DNA from: Novosphingobium sp.
GTDB lineage: Bacteria > Pseudomonadota > Alphaproteobacteria > Sphingomonadales > Sphingomonadaceae
Assembly: GCA_017745295.1 (NCBI GenBank)
Contig: JAGHZR010000013.1
Span: 32,240-96,239, forward strand
Reading direction: 5' to 3'
DNA length: 64,000 nucleotides
Every line of letters begins with the position of its first letter. The stretch's first letter is position 1. The notes under the pieces were generated by a model. That model did no database searches, had not been told where the DNA came from, and was given only the letters and a program-made list of their open reading frames with translations. The position numbers and the translations under genes were made by a program. Of the stretch, positions 40,918 to 49,856 are shown piece by piece.

Positions 40918-42501
40918 ATGGGAGAGTTCGACTACATCGTCGTGGGCGGCGGCAGCGCCGGCTGCGTGCTGGCGAACCGGCTGAGCGCGGACCCGCGCCG
41001 CCGCGTGCTCCTGTTGGAAGCGGGCGGCAGGGACGACTACATCTGGATCCGGGTGCCGGTGGGTTATCTCTACTGCATCGGCAACCCCCGCACCGACTGG
41101 TGCCTCTCCACCGAGGCGGAAACCGGCCTGAACGGGCGCAGCCTGCGCTATCCGCGCGGGAAAGTGCTGGGCGGCAGTTCCTCGATCAACGGCATGATCT
41201 ACATGCGCGGGCAGGCAGCCGACTACGACCATTGGCGACAGGCGGGCAATCCCGGCTGGGGCTGGGACGACGTCCTGCCCTACTTCACCCGCGCCGAGGA
41301 CCATTACGAAGGCGCCACCCCCTTCCACGGCAGCGGCGGCGAGATCCGGGTGGAGAAACAGCGGCTGCGCTGGGACATCCTCGAAGCCTTCCGCGCCGCC
41401 TGCACCCAGCAAGGCATTCCCGAGGTTTCCGATTTCAACCGAGGAGACAACGAAGGCTCCGGCTTCTTCCAGGTCACCCAGCGCCGGGGCTGGCGCTGGA
41501 GCGCCTCCGATGCTTTCCTGAAGCCCGTGCGCAACCGCGCCAATCTCAAGGTCGTCACCGGCGCCGCCGTCGACCGCGTGCTGTTCGAGCAGGGCCGCGC
41601 CGCAGCGGTGGTCTACGCGATCGGCGGCGAACGGAGGATCGCCCAAGCATCCGGCGAAGTGGTGCTTTCGGCAGGCGCCATCGGCTCGCCCGCGATCCTC
41701 GAACGTAGCGGCGTGGGCATGGCAGGGCGGCTTTGCGACCACGGCATCGCGCCGGTCCTCGATCTTCCCGAAGTCGGCGAGAACCTGCAGGACCACCTGC
41801 AATTGCGCTGCGCCTGGCGCGTCAGTGGGGTTTCGACGCTCAACCGGCGCGCGGCCAGTCTCTTCGGCAAGGCGCGGATCGGCCTGGAATATGCCCTTAG
41901 CCGCAGCGGGCCGATGGCGATGGCGCCCAGCCAGCTCGGCATGTTCACCCGCAGCCATCCACGCCATGCCACCGCGAACCTGGAGTACCACGTCCAGCCG
42001 CTCAGCCTCGAAGCCTTCGGCGGCGCGCTGGACCCGTTCCCGGCCTTCACCGCCAGCGTCTGCAACTTGCGGCCGGAAAGCCGGGGCAGCACCCATGTCA
42101 CCGGCGCCGATCCCGCCGCCGCACCGAGCATCCGGCCCAACTACCTCTCGACCGAGGAAGACCGGATCGTCGCGGCGCAGTCGATCCGGCTGACGCGGGA
42201 GATCGTCGCCCGCCCGGCCCTCGCCCGCTACGCCCCGCAGGAACTGCGCCCCGGCCCCGAATTCGCCAGCGACGAGGACTTGCGCCGGGCGGCGGGCCTG
42301 ATCGGCACGACCATCTTCCATCCGGTCGGCACCGCGGCGATGGGCCGCGTGGTCGATGCCAGGCTGCGGGTCATGGGCGTGGACCGCCTGCGCGTGATCG
42401 ACGCCTCGGTCATGCCGACGATCACGTCGGGCAACACCAATGCACCGACGATGATGATCGCGGAAAAAGGAGCGGAAATGATACTGGTCGATGCCCGTTA
42501 G
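40918..42501 (+). CDS. GMC-family FAD oxidoreductase
   Basis: This 527-aa protein opens with the FAD-binding EFDYIVVGGGSAGCVLANRL and LLLEAGG. The GMC signature follows (RYPRGKVLGGSSSINGMIYM), with SGEVVLSAGAIGSPAILERS further on. The C-terminal active-site region has FHPVGTAAMG and VIDASVMPTITSGNTNAPTM. It oxidises an alcohol such as a choline- or alkanol-type substrate with FAD; the substrate is unknown. ATG 40918 is preferred over TTG at 40912. The next gene is convergent. Confidence 0.93.
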   Translation: MGEFDYIVVGGGSAGCVLANRLSADPRRRVLLLEAGGRDDYIWIRVPVGYLYCIGNPRTDWCLSTEAETGLNGRSLRYPRGKVLGGSSSINGMIYMRGQAADYDHWRQAGNPGWGWDDVLPYFTRAEDHYEGATPFHGSGGEIRVEKQRLRWDILEAFRAACTQQGIPEVSDFNRGDNEGSGFFQVTQRRGWRWSASDAFLKPVRNRANLKVVTGAAVDRVLFEQGRAAAVVYAIGGERRIAQASGEVVLSAGAIGSPAILERSGVGMAGRLCDHGIAPVLDLPEVGENLQDHLQLRCAWRVSGVSTLNRRAASLFGKARIGLEYALSRSGPMAMAPSQLGMFTRSHPRHATANLEYHVQPLSLEAFGGALDPFPAFTASVCNLRPESRGSTHVTGADPAAAPSIRPNYLSTEEDRIVAAQSIRLTREIVARPALARYAPQELRPGPEFASDEDLRRAAGLIGTTIFHPVGTAAMGRVVDARLRVMGVDRLRVIDASVMPTITSGNTNAPTMMIAEKGAEMILVDAR

Positions 42502-42519
42502 CTGGCGGCCTCGAACTGC

Positions 42520-43314
42520 TTACGCCAGGAGCGCCCGCGTGCGGGCCACCACTTCCATGAGGTAGTCGCGCGCCGCCTCCACGCCGAGTGCGGCCTGCGG
42601 CAGGGCCATGTCCAGCCCGAGCGTCTTGCCGCGCGGCAGGGCATCGACGAATTCGCGCAGCGGCAGGTCGCCCTCGCCCGGAATCAGCCGCCCACCGCCC
42701 GGCTCGCCCTCTCCCTTGAGCATGGCATCGCAAAGCCGGACGTGGCCGATCAGCGCGGCATCGAGTTCGGCCAGTTCCCGCGCAGCGCCGCCGGACCGGA
42801 AGAAATGCAGCGCGTCCACCGTCACGCTCACCCGATCCCCGCCGATATGGGCGACAAGGGCGAGCGCTTCCGCAAGATTGCGGACGGTCATGATCGGCGA
42901 GAATTCGAAGGCGAAGTCCATGTCGCGTTCGCGGGCCATTTCGGCAAGGCGCGCCATGTAGTCGAAGGCCTGCTCGCGTTCGAGGCCGTTGTCGCGCGCG
43001 CCGATGCGGCGGGTCCCGAGTTCGGCGAACACGTCCATGTCCGCCGCATGGTCTTCCGGCGTCAGCGTCGTCGAACCGTTGATCCCCTCGCCAAGGCCGA
43101 TGCGCAGGCCTGCGTCCGTCAGCGCCGCCCTGACCTCGCGGCGCAGCGCCACGTCCTCGCGCAGCGACCACGGCGCATAGCCTTCGGGTTGCCCGGCCGG
43201 TTGCTCCAGCCCCAGCGACACCGCCTTGCATTCCATCTGCGCGGCAAGGCGGACATGCTCGACCGGGCCCATGCCGGCGACCGTGCGCATGTCAATGCCA
43301 AGGGGATGGGGCAT
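42520..43314 (-). CDS. sugar phosphate isomerase/epimerase-like TIM barrel protein
   Basis: This is a 264-aa protein from ATG 43314 (MPHPLGIDMRTVAG), with CGAGG upstream; the longer frame from 43353 is less likely. It has the AP-endonuclease-2/xylose-isomerase-like fold: MDFAFEFSPIMTVRNLAEAL, RVSVTVDALHFFRSGG, LIGHVRLCDAM and LIPGEGDLPL with the metal residues Glu, Asp, His and Glu. The substrate is unknown. It converges with the GMC oxidoreductase, which may act in the same pathway; this is speculative. Confidence 0.85.
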   Translation of the reverse strand: MPHPLGIDMRTVAGMGPVEHVRLAAQMECKAVSLGLEQPAGQPEGYAPWSLREDVALRREVRAALTDAGLRIGLGEGINGSTTLTPEDHAADMDVFAELGTRRIGARDNGLEREQAFDYMARLAEMARERDMDFAFEFSPIMTVRNLAEALALVAHIGGDRVSVTVDALHFFRSGGAARELAELDAALIGHVRLCDAMLKGEGEPGGGRLIPGEGDLPLREFVDALPRGKTLGLDMALPQAALGVEAARDYLMEVVARTRALLA

Positions 43315-43518
43315 GATGATAACCTCGTGAACCGTGGAGGGATGTGAAGACATCCTGAATAGCCGTCATTTCCCGCGCCGCGAAGTCTCGATCGCAGGAA
43401 AGCCACAGTTGGCGCGCCAGTCGCCTGCTCGCCGCCCGCTCCCCCTTTCGAAACAGCTTGACGGCAGGCCCCGCCCCGGCGACGGGCAGGCCTTCATCGA
43501 CAAGGACAGACCCCAGCC

Positions 43519-44361
43519 ATGATCGCATCCGTTTCCCTGCCTTCCGGCGTCACTTTCGCCAACGACCGGCCTTTCGTGCTGATCGGCGGCATGAACGTGA
43601 TGGAGAGCCGCGAGGCGGTGATGGACGTGGCCGCCGAGTTCGTGCGAGTCACCGGGGACCTTGGCATTCCCTATGTGTTCAAGGCCAGCTTCGACAAGGC
43701 GAACCGCTCGTCGATTGCCTCGTTCCGCGGCCCCGGCCTCGACGTGGGCATGAAGATCCTGGCCGAAGTGAAGGACCGCTTCGGCGTGCCGGTGCTCACC
43801 GACGTCCACGAGCCGTTCCAGGCCGGGGCGGTGGCCGAAGTCGCCGATATCCTCCAGCTTCCCGCCTTCCTTGCCCGCCAGACCGACCTCGTGGTGGCGC
43901 TGGCCCGCACCGGCAAGGTCATCAACGTGAAGAAGCCGCAGTTCCTTGCCCCGCAGGAAATGCGCCACATCCTCCGCAAGTGCGAGGAAGCCGGGAACGG
44001 TCAGGTGCTGCTCTGCGAGCGGGGATCCTCGTTCGGCTACAACAACCTCGTCGTCGACATGCTGGGCATGGACGAGATGAAGGCGATGGCGCCGGTGGTA
44101 TTCGATGCCACCCATGCGCTCCAGCGCCCCGGCGGCCGCACGGACAGCGCCGATGGCCGCCGCACCCAGGCCGCCGCGCTCACCCGCGCGGGCATGGCGC
44201 TGGGCATCGCCGGGCTGTTCCTGGAAGCCCACCCGGATCCCGACAAGGCGCTCTGCGACGGCCCCTGCGCGCTGCCGCTGGACCGCCTGAGCGCCTATCT
44301 CCAGCAGGTTCAGGCCATCGACCGCGTGGTCAAGGCCTTCCCGCCGCTCGATATCGACTGA
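43519..44361 (+). CDS. kdsA: 3-deoxy-8-phosphooctulonate synthase
   Basis: This 280-aa enzyme condenses PEP and arabinose-5-phosphate to KDO-8-P. Seen: [51 protein letters not shown] and [20 protein letters not shown], all typical of KdsA. The metal-binding Cys position is not resolved by eye. With kdsB (44534) and kdsD (45351) on the other strand it makes CMP-KDO for lipid A core and possibly capsule. Confidence 0.97.
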   Translation: MIASVSLPSGVTFANDRPFVLIGGMNVMESREAVMDVAAEFVRVTGDLGIPYVFKASFDKANRSSIASFRGPGLDVGMKILAEVKDRFGVPVLTDVHEPFQAGAVAEVADILQLPAFLARQTDLVVALARTGKVINVKKPQFLAPQEMRHILRKCEEAGNGQVLLCERGSSFGYNNLVVDMLGMDEMKAMAPVVFDATHALQRPGGRTDSADGRRTQAAALTRAGMALGIAGLFLEAHPDPDKALCDGPCALPLDRLSAYLQQVQAIDRVVKAFPPLDID

Positions 44362-44383
44362 GCTAACGGAACGCGGCTTAGAC

Positions 44384-44528
44384 TGTTTGAAAATTCGCTG
44401 AAGGCGAATTTCGCGGCACCAGCTCACGCCCCCACCCGACCTCCCACTTAGTGTTCCTGTATGGGAGGTCGGGTGGGGGCGTGGGCTGGTGCCGCCAAGA
44501 AAATGCCCGCAGGGGCATTTTCCAAACA
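44384..44528. repeat. 145-bp inverted-repeat element, copy 2 (complete)
   Basis: Inner arms are 44413-44446 and 44462-44495, 34 bases each with a single mismatch, around a 15-base centre. Outer arms carry small hairpins (TTCGC..GCGAA on the left, TGCCCGCAGGGGCA on the right) and end in TGTTTG / CAAACA. It lies between convergent kdsA and kdsB. Copy 1 at 37861-37973 shares the inner arms and right flank. Confidence 0.9.
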
Positions 44529-44533
44529 ACGCC

Positions 44534-45343
44534 TCAGGCGATGCCGCGCTCTTTCAGAATGCGCTCGATCACCGGCTTGTCGCCGGGATTGTTGAGTTCG
44601 ATCGCGTCCCAAGACAGCGGATCGAGCGTGACCACCGAAACCGGCAGGCCGAGGTCGAGGAAGCGCAGCTGCTCCAGCCCTTCGAGCAATTCCAGCTCGC
44701 AGGGCTGCGCCGCGACATAGCGCTCCAGCGCTTCACGGCGATAGGCATAGAGGCCGAGGTGCAAGTGCACCGGCGGGAATTCCCGCGCCGCTGCTTCGGC
44801 CGGAAGATAAGGCAGCACCCGTTTCGAGAAATAGAGCGCCCGTCCGCGCCCGTCGATCACGGCGGTTGTCCCGCCGACGCGACCTTCGGCCTGGTCCTGC
44901 ACCAGATGCTCGTAGACCGAGCGCGAGGCGCGGACCGCCGGGGTCGCCATGATCGCCTCGGGGTCTTCGAGCAGACGCTCGACCAGCGCGGGCACGACAC
45001 CCGCCGGAGACAGCGGCGCATCGCCCTGCAGGTTCACGACGACATCCGCTACCGGGCCGAGCGTCGCAATGGCCTCGGCACAGCGCTCGGTGCCGTTGGC
45101 GCAATCGGGCGAGGTCATCACCACCTGCCCGCCAAAGCTTTCCACTTCCGCGGCAATCCGTTCGTCATCGGTCGCAACCCAGACACCGGCGGAACCGGGA
45201 ACGCCCATGGCGCAGTCCCAGCTACGCCGGATCAGGCTGCGTTCCTCGCCGGTGGCTCCGGCGAGACGAACGAGCGGCTTGCCCGGATAACGGCTCGACG
45301 CATAGCGCGCCGGGATGACGATCGCAAAACTGGTTGAGGTCAC
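44534..45343 (-). CDS. kdsB: 3-deoxy-manno-octulosonate cytidylyltransferase
   Basis: This 269-aa CMP-KDO synthetase has PARYASSRYPGKPLVRLAG at the N-terminus, the CTP site VVNLQGDAPLSP, and a later YAYRREALERY. It activates KDO for transfer. It starts MTSTSFAIVIPARYAS, eight bases after the kdsD stop, so the two genes form an operon. Longer N-terminal frames are not needed. Confidence 0.96.
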   Translation of the reverse strand: MTSTSFAIVIPARYASSRYPGKPLVRLAGATGEERSLIRRSWDCAMGVPGSAGVWVATDDERIAAEVESFGGQVVMTSPDCANGTERCAEAIATLGPVADVVVNLQGDAPLSPAGVVPALVERLLEDPEAIMATPAVRASRSVYEHLVQDQAEGRVGGTTAVIDGRGRALYFSKRVLPYLPAEAAAREFPPVHLHLGLYAYRREALERYVAAQPCELELLEGLEQLRFLDLGLPVSVVTLDPLSWDAIELNNPGDKPVIERILKERGIA

Positions 45344-45350
45344 GGAAAGG

Positions 45351-46427
45351 TCAGCTCAGTCCCGCGCGGAGGAAGTCGTGCAGGTGGATGATGCCGACCG
45401 GAATCTGGTTGATCGTCGCGACCATCTCGTCCTCGACCACGGCGCAATTGGGCCCGTCTTCACCGACCACGAAAGCACAGGTGATCTGGGCGTCGTTGAG
45501 GAAGCGCAGGGCATCCTCGGCCGCCATGTCGGCCCGCAACATCTTCGGGCGCGGGGTCATCACTTCGCGCGCGCAGACCTGGTCGAGCATCTTGAAGTGA
45601 CGGCGCAAGTCGCCGTCGGTGATGATCCCGGCCAGACGGCCCGCCGGATCGACCACCCCGGCGATGCCGAAGCCCATCGAGGTCATGCAGGTGATGACAT
45701 CGTCCATCGGCAGGTCGAGATCGACCAGCGGCAGCTTGTCGGCGCCGTGCATGATCTGGCTGACCGAGGCGAGGCGAAGGCCGATCGAGCCGCCGGGATG
45801 AAGCGCCTTGAGGCTCTCCCGCGAGATGCCCTGCATGTCCATCAGCACCATCGCAATCGCATCGCCGAGCGCGAGCTGCTGCGTGGTCGAGCTGGTGGGG
45901 GCGATATTGGCCGAGCAGGCCTCGGTCGCGACCGGCAGCAGTACGCAGACGTCGGAACGGCGCTCGACCAGCGAATCGACGTAGGAGGTCATGCCGACGA
46001 CGGGAATGCCGCAGCGCTCGGCATGGTCGAACAGCACCTGCAGTTCGGCGGTGTTGCCTGAGTTGGAAATGGCGAGCACCACGTCGCCCTCGACCACCAT
46101 GCCGAGATCGCCGTGCGCGGCCTCGCCGGGATGGAGGTACATGGCGGGAGAACCGGTGGCGGAAAGCGTAGCCGCGATCTTGCGCGCGATATGGCCCGAC
46201 TTGCCGACCCCGGCAACGACGATGCGGCCGGAGGCACCGGCCAGAAGCTGGCAGGCCTTGGTGAAGCTCGTACCTAGCGAAGCGCCGAGTTCGTCCAGCG
46301 TGCGAGCCTCGATATCGATGACTTCGCGCGCACGGGACACGATGAAATTGCTAGCCCCGACGGCTATCGGGACAACCGAATTCGACAACTTTACCCCCCT
46401 GGCAGCGTGCTTTCGATGGATTCGCAT
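45351..46427 (-). CDS. kdsD: arabinose-5-phosphate isomerase (KdsD/KpsF)
   Basis: This 358-aa enzyme makes arabinose-5-phosphate for KDO synthesis. A SIS domain (about 50-195) has VVAGVGKSGHIARKIAATLS, MYLHPGEAAHGDLGM and LAISNSGNTAEL. Two CBS domains follow (LVDLDLPMDDVITCMTSMGF, GIITDGDLRRHF, EVMTPRPKMLRADM). AAGG precedes the ATG at 46427; a TTG at 46388, in frame after a GGGGGG run, is a possible shorter start. It precedes kdsB. Confidence 0.95.
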   Translation of the reverse strand: MRIHRKHAARGVKLSNSVVPIAVGASNFIVSRAREVIDIEARTLDELGASLGTSFTKACQLLAGASGRIVVAGVGKSGHIARKIAATLSATGSPAMYLHPGEAAHGDLGMVVEGDVVLAISNSGNTAELQVLFDHAERCGIPVVGMTSYVDSLVERRSDVCVLLPVATEACSANIAPTSSTTQQLALGDAIAMVLMDMQGISRESLKALHPGGSIGLRLASVSQIMHGADKLPLVDLDLPMDDVITCMTSMGFGIAGVVDPAGRLAGIITDGDLRRHFKMLDQVCAREVMTPRPKMLRADMAAEDALRFLNDAQITCAFVVGEDGPNCAVVEDEMVATINQIPVGIIHLHDFLRAGLS

Positions 46428-46659
46428 CGCCTATACCTTGCTTGTCGCAGCGTACAACTCCCGACTCCTGACATGTATTGTTAGGCATCGGGATAATCCG
46501 CGATTTTGTGCTAAGCAGCATGAGCAAGTCTGTAAACCCCGCAATACCGCCGTTTTCCTCCATTTACCGCAAATCCGGCACAGGGGTCGGTCAATAGAAG
46601 CGCGATATAGTTGACGGAATTTAATCGTGACATTTTTGCGGCAAACAAACCCGGCCGAT

Positions 46660-47697
46660 TCAGTCTGACGCATCTACGGGACGACGCCGGCCGACACGCT
46701 GCCAGGGCTGGCCCGCCACTCTCTCGAACTTGTCCCGGATCGCCCAGAGCCAGCCGATACGCCGTTCGGCAAGGCCGGGCAGGCTGAGCAGATCGCCGCC
46801 CAGCCAGGGTAGGAACGGGTTGCGCCGCGAATAGGACCAGATCTCCACGCGCTCGATCGGCCGCACCGAGTCGCCCCGCGCGTGAAAGCCCAGGGTATCG
46901 GCGACGACCAGGGTGTTGCCGGACACCGCGAGCGGCTTGGGCGGGGGGAGCCGCATCTCGGCCAGATCCTCCGCGCTTACCCGGGGCGATCCACGCGCGG
47001 AAAGGCGATCGATCGCGTCCGGATCGGCCAGGCTGCGGCGATATTCCCAGTCGAGCCGCTCTTTCGTCAGGCGATGCGAGCCGGGCACGAACGTGAACGG
47101 CGCTTCGTCCGCCGTGACCGGGTTGAGGAAGAGCCACGCCTTGAGCGAGGAATGGAAGGCATCGGCATGGAGCGCTTCCTGCGGGTCGGCTTCGTTGCTG
47201 GCATCGTGGGTGACGATGGTCTGGATATAGTGCACCGGACGGATCCGGAAACCGGCGACATATTCGAACAGGGCATTGAGATCGCGGCGATCCAGCAACC
47301 CGCGCAGCTGTGGGATCGCCTGCAGCATGGCGGGGTCGATCGCGAGGCGGCGGGTGATCGCATCGCCCTGCCGCATCTCGCGCGCTTCGCCCTCGTAGGA
47401 GAGGATCGCGGCGCGCAAGGCGGCGAACCGTTCGGGCGGAATCACGTTCTCGATCGCGACATAGCCGTCACGGTCGAAGGCCTCGCGCCAGTCCGCGCGG
47501 ACCTTCTTCGCCAGCCGCCAGCGCCGCCAGGCGCAGAGCGCCCCGGCCAGCCTGACCCGCCCCCGATGCAGCCCCAATCGATTGAGTCGCGGTGAGCCGA
47601 TCAGGGGATTGTCGAGAAAACTTTTGGCCGATGTCCCTAGCTGAAAGAGCCAGACAGGTGACAGGAGTAGCAATTTTATCGACTTCGGAACTCTCAT
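46660..47697 (-). CDS. phytanoyl-CoA dioxygenase (PhyH) family protein
   Basis: This is a 345-aa Fe(II)/2-oxoglutarate oxygenase-like protein from ATG 47697; the frame also has a TTG start at 47733. FDRDGYVAIENVIPPERFAA opens the domain. The iron-binding H-x-D is in ALHADAFHSS, with a distal His and the RxS-like region in DTLGFHARGDSV. The substrate is unknown. It lies near the KDO genes, so cell-surface lipid or sugar hydroxylation is a guess. The N-terminal basic part (RLAGALCAWRRWRLAKKVRA) may be membrane-associated. Confidence 0.8.
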   Translation of the reverse strand: MRVPKSIKLLLLSPVWLFQLGTSAKSFLDNPLIGSPRLNRLGLHRGRVRLAGALCAWRRWRLAKKVRADWREAFDRDGYVAIENVIPPERFAALRAAILSYEGEAREMRQGDAITRRLAIDPAMLQAIPQLRGLLDRRDLNALFEYVAGFRIRPVHYIQTIVTHDASNEADPQEALHADAFHSSLKAWLFLNPVTADEAPFTFVPGSHRLTKERLDWEYRRSLADPDAIDRLSARGSPRVSAEDLAEMRLPPPKPLAVSGNTLVVADTLGFHARGDSVRPIERVEIWSYSRRNPFLPWLGGDLLSLPGLAERRIGWLWAIRDKFERVAGQPWQRVGRRRPVDASD

Positions 47698-47834
47698 AGG
47701 AAGGGCGCTACCGATTTCCCCAAAGCAGGGCAACAGCCCGTTGGGGCAATCTTCGGCGACGGATTTCGTCTTCTTCGGGGCGCTGAACAGGCTTGGCCGA
47801 ATACCCGGCTCAGCTTTTCAGGATGAGAAGATAC

Positions 47835-48953
47835 ATGAGGATGGGTTCTTCCAGCGGCTTCGCCCTGGCACTGGCCATCTGCCTTTCAGCGACACCGGCA
47901 CGGGCAGATGAATGGGATGGTTCGCCGCCCTTTTCGGCACCGGAAGTCCCGGCGACCGACACCTCGATCGGGGCCTTGCCGATCACCGTATCGCGATGGA
48001 ATCTCGCCGAGATCGCTTCACCCGTATCCCCGCCCGCCCTGATCGACCTGACACCGGCGGCACGTGCCGAGCCAGCGGAAGAGACAGCCGATATCTACGG
48101 CCCTGCCCAGCCGCTCTCGCCCGGCGGTCCTCTCGACGCTTCGGGGCATATCCCGCGCGAATACGCTCCCTATCGCGGCTTCTTCCAGCAGGCCGGAACG
48201 ATCAAGACCGAACTCGCGATCCTGTTCGTCTACATGGGCGCGCAAAGCATTCCCAAGCTCTTCAAGAAGACCGCCCCGTTCCATTTCAAGGACGAAGGCT
48301 GGTTCGGCAAGGACACCGCGAACATCGGCATGGACAAGCTCACCCATGCCTTCAACACCTACCTGATCGCCGACATTCTCCACGCCCGCCTGCATCGCAA
48401 CACCCAGGGTTCGGAAGGCGATGCCGTGACCGCAGGCGTCCTCGCCGCCGGAGTCATGGCGCTCAACGAGATATCGGACGGTATCGAAACCGACAGCGGC
48501 TATTCGATGCAGGACATCGCGATGAACCTGACCGGCGCGACGCTCTCCGTGCTGCGCAACACGGTGCCGGGCCTGAAGGACAAGTTCGCCTTCAAGATCG
48601 AGATCATGCCGAACGACCAGATCTACAGCCACGTCGGCAAGAAGCACTATGCGCAGCAGCGCTTCCTCTTCGCGCTGAAAGGCGCCGGGTTCGAAGGCCT
48701 CCAGCGCAGCCCGCTGCGTTTCCTCGATCTCCAGATCGGCTACTATGCCACCGATTTCCTCAACAGCGACCGCGCCAGGGGTATCGAACCCAAGCGACAC
48801 CTGTTCTTCGGTCTCGGCCTGAATCTGGGCGAACTGCTGTTCGGCCGCTCGGAGTCGCGGTTCGGCAAGGCCGCCTATTCGGTGCTCGATCACGTCCAGC
48901 TTCCCTATACCTCGCTGCGTGTCGACACGCACGGCGACTTCGGCCATTGGTGA
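47835..48953 (+). CDS. DUF2279/YfiM-like secreted protein
   Basis: This is a 372-aa protein from ATG 47835, with GAGAAG upstream. ATGs at 47823 and 47841 are alternatives, and a longer frame starts with TTG at 47793. The signal peptide is SSSGFALALAICLSATPARA. The middle holds the DUF2279 pattern: MDKLTHAFNTYLIADILHAR, EISDGIETDSGYSMQDIAMN and LTGATLSVLRNTVP. YfiM-type proteins are outer-membrane lipoproteins of unknown role. No lipobox is seen. The C-terminal third is beta-rich. A smaller relative may be 52122-52433. Confidence 0.72.
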   Translation: MRMGSSSGFALALAICLSATPARADEWDGSPPFSAPEVPATDTSIGALPITVSRWNLAEIASPVSPPALIDLTPAARAEPAEETADIYGPAQPLSPGGPLDASGHIPREYAPYRGFFQQAGTIKTELAILFVYMGAQSIPKLFKKTAPFHFKDEGWFGKDTANIGMDKLTHAFNTYLIADILHARLHRNTQGSEGDAVTAGVLAAGVMALNEISDGIETDSGYSMQDIAMNLTGATLSVLRNTVPGLKDKFAFKIEIMPNDQIYSHVGKKHYAQQRFLFALKGAGFEGLQRSPLRFLDLQIGYYATDFLNSDRARGIEPKRHLFFGLGLNLGELLFGRSESRFGKAAYSVLDHVQLPYTSLRVDTHGDFGHW

Positions 48954-49007
48954 CGGCTCGCTTCCCGTTCCGACCCTGCCCGCTCTGACTTTCAAGGCCC
49001 GCCGATC

Positions 49008-49856
49008 ATGAACCGAAATCTCACGCCTGCCGTCGAGCAGGCGATGCGCGAGGCGGCGCGTCTCGCCATCCTGCCGCGTTTCGGCACCGCAGGCGCTGCC
49101 CCGGTAGAGGACAAGGCCGATAACCCCGGTGACAGCGAGCCGGTAACCGCAGCCGACCGGGAATGCGAAGCGATCCTCTCCGACCGCCTCGCGGGCCTGA
49201 TCCCCGGCGCCCATGTCGTCGGCGAGGAAGCCGTGCACCACCGGCCGGAACTGCTGGACCATCTCGGCTCCGGCCTGTGCTGGATCATCGATCCGCTGGA
49301 TGGGACCGCCAATTTCGCGGCGGGAACCGGCCCCTTCGGCCTGCTCGTGGCGCTGGCGCAGGACGGCATTCCGGTCGGCGGCTGGATCCTCGATCCGCTG
49401 TCCGGCCGCTTTTGCGCAGCGCTCTCGGGCGAAGGCGCGACGATCGACGGCGCCGCGTTCCGCGCACCGTCCGTCGAACCGACGCGCCCGATCGTCGCGG
49501 TAACGCGGCTCATTCCCGACAAGGACCGACGCGCGCGGCTGCTGGCCGCTCTCGCCGCCGACGCGGAAGTGCTCGACAGTCCGCGCTGCGCCGCCGACCA
49601 GTACCCCCGCATCGCCACGGGCGGCAACCATGCGACCCTGTTCACCCGCACCCTGCCCTGGGATCACGCGGCAGGCGTGCTGTTCCTCAACGAAGCGGGA
49701 GGCCGCGCCGCCCGCCCCGACGGCACTGCCTATCGCTGCGACGACCGGCGCGAAGGCCTGATCGCCGCCACCTCGCAAAAGACGTGGGAATGGGCGGCGG
49801 ATCGCCTCTCGACGCTTGGCGATTCGCTGGCCGTGCAGCTAGAGACCGCGCGATGA
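49008..49856 (+). CDS. inositol monophosphatase family protein
   Basis: This 282-aa Mg2+-dependent phosphatase has AHVVGEEAVHHRPEL (metal Glu), WIIDPLDGTANFAAGTGPFG (DPxDGT motif) and a C-terminal WDHAAGVLFLNEAGG. The usual substrate is a sugar or inositol monophosphate, or PAP. It overlaps the KpsC-like gene by four bases, which suggests a role in sugar-phosphate metabolism for surface polysaccharide. Confidence 0.93.
   Translation: MNRNLTPAVEQAMREAARLAILPRFGTAGAAPVEDKADNPGDSEPVTAADRECEAILSDRLAGLIPGAHVVGEEAVHHRPELLDHLGSGLCWIIDPLDGTANFAAGTGPFGLLVALAQDGIPVGGWILDPLSGRFCAALSGEGATIDGAAFRAPSVEPTRPIVAVTRLIPDKDRRARLLAALAADAEVLDSPRCAADQYPRIATGGNHATLFTRTLPWDHAAGVLFLNEAGGRAARPDGTAYRCDDRREGLIAATSQKTWEWAADRLSTLGDSLAVQLETAR

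Noticed and set aside
40804..42321. 505-aa minus-strand frame under the GMC oxidoreductase
   Set aside because: Antisense to a clear FAD enzyme; no ribosome site.
48018..49778. 586-aa minus-strand frame over the DUF2279 and phosphatase genes
   Set aside because: Shadow of two well-supported plus-strand genes.
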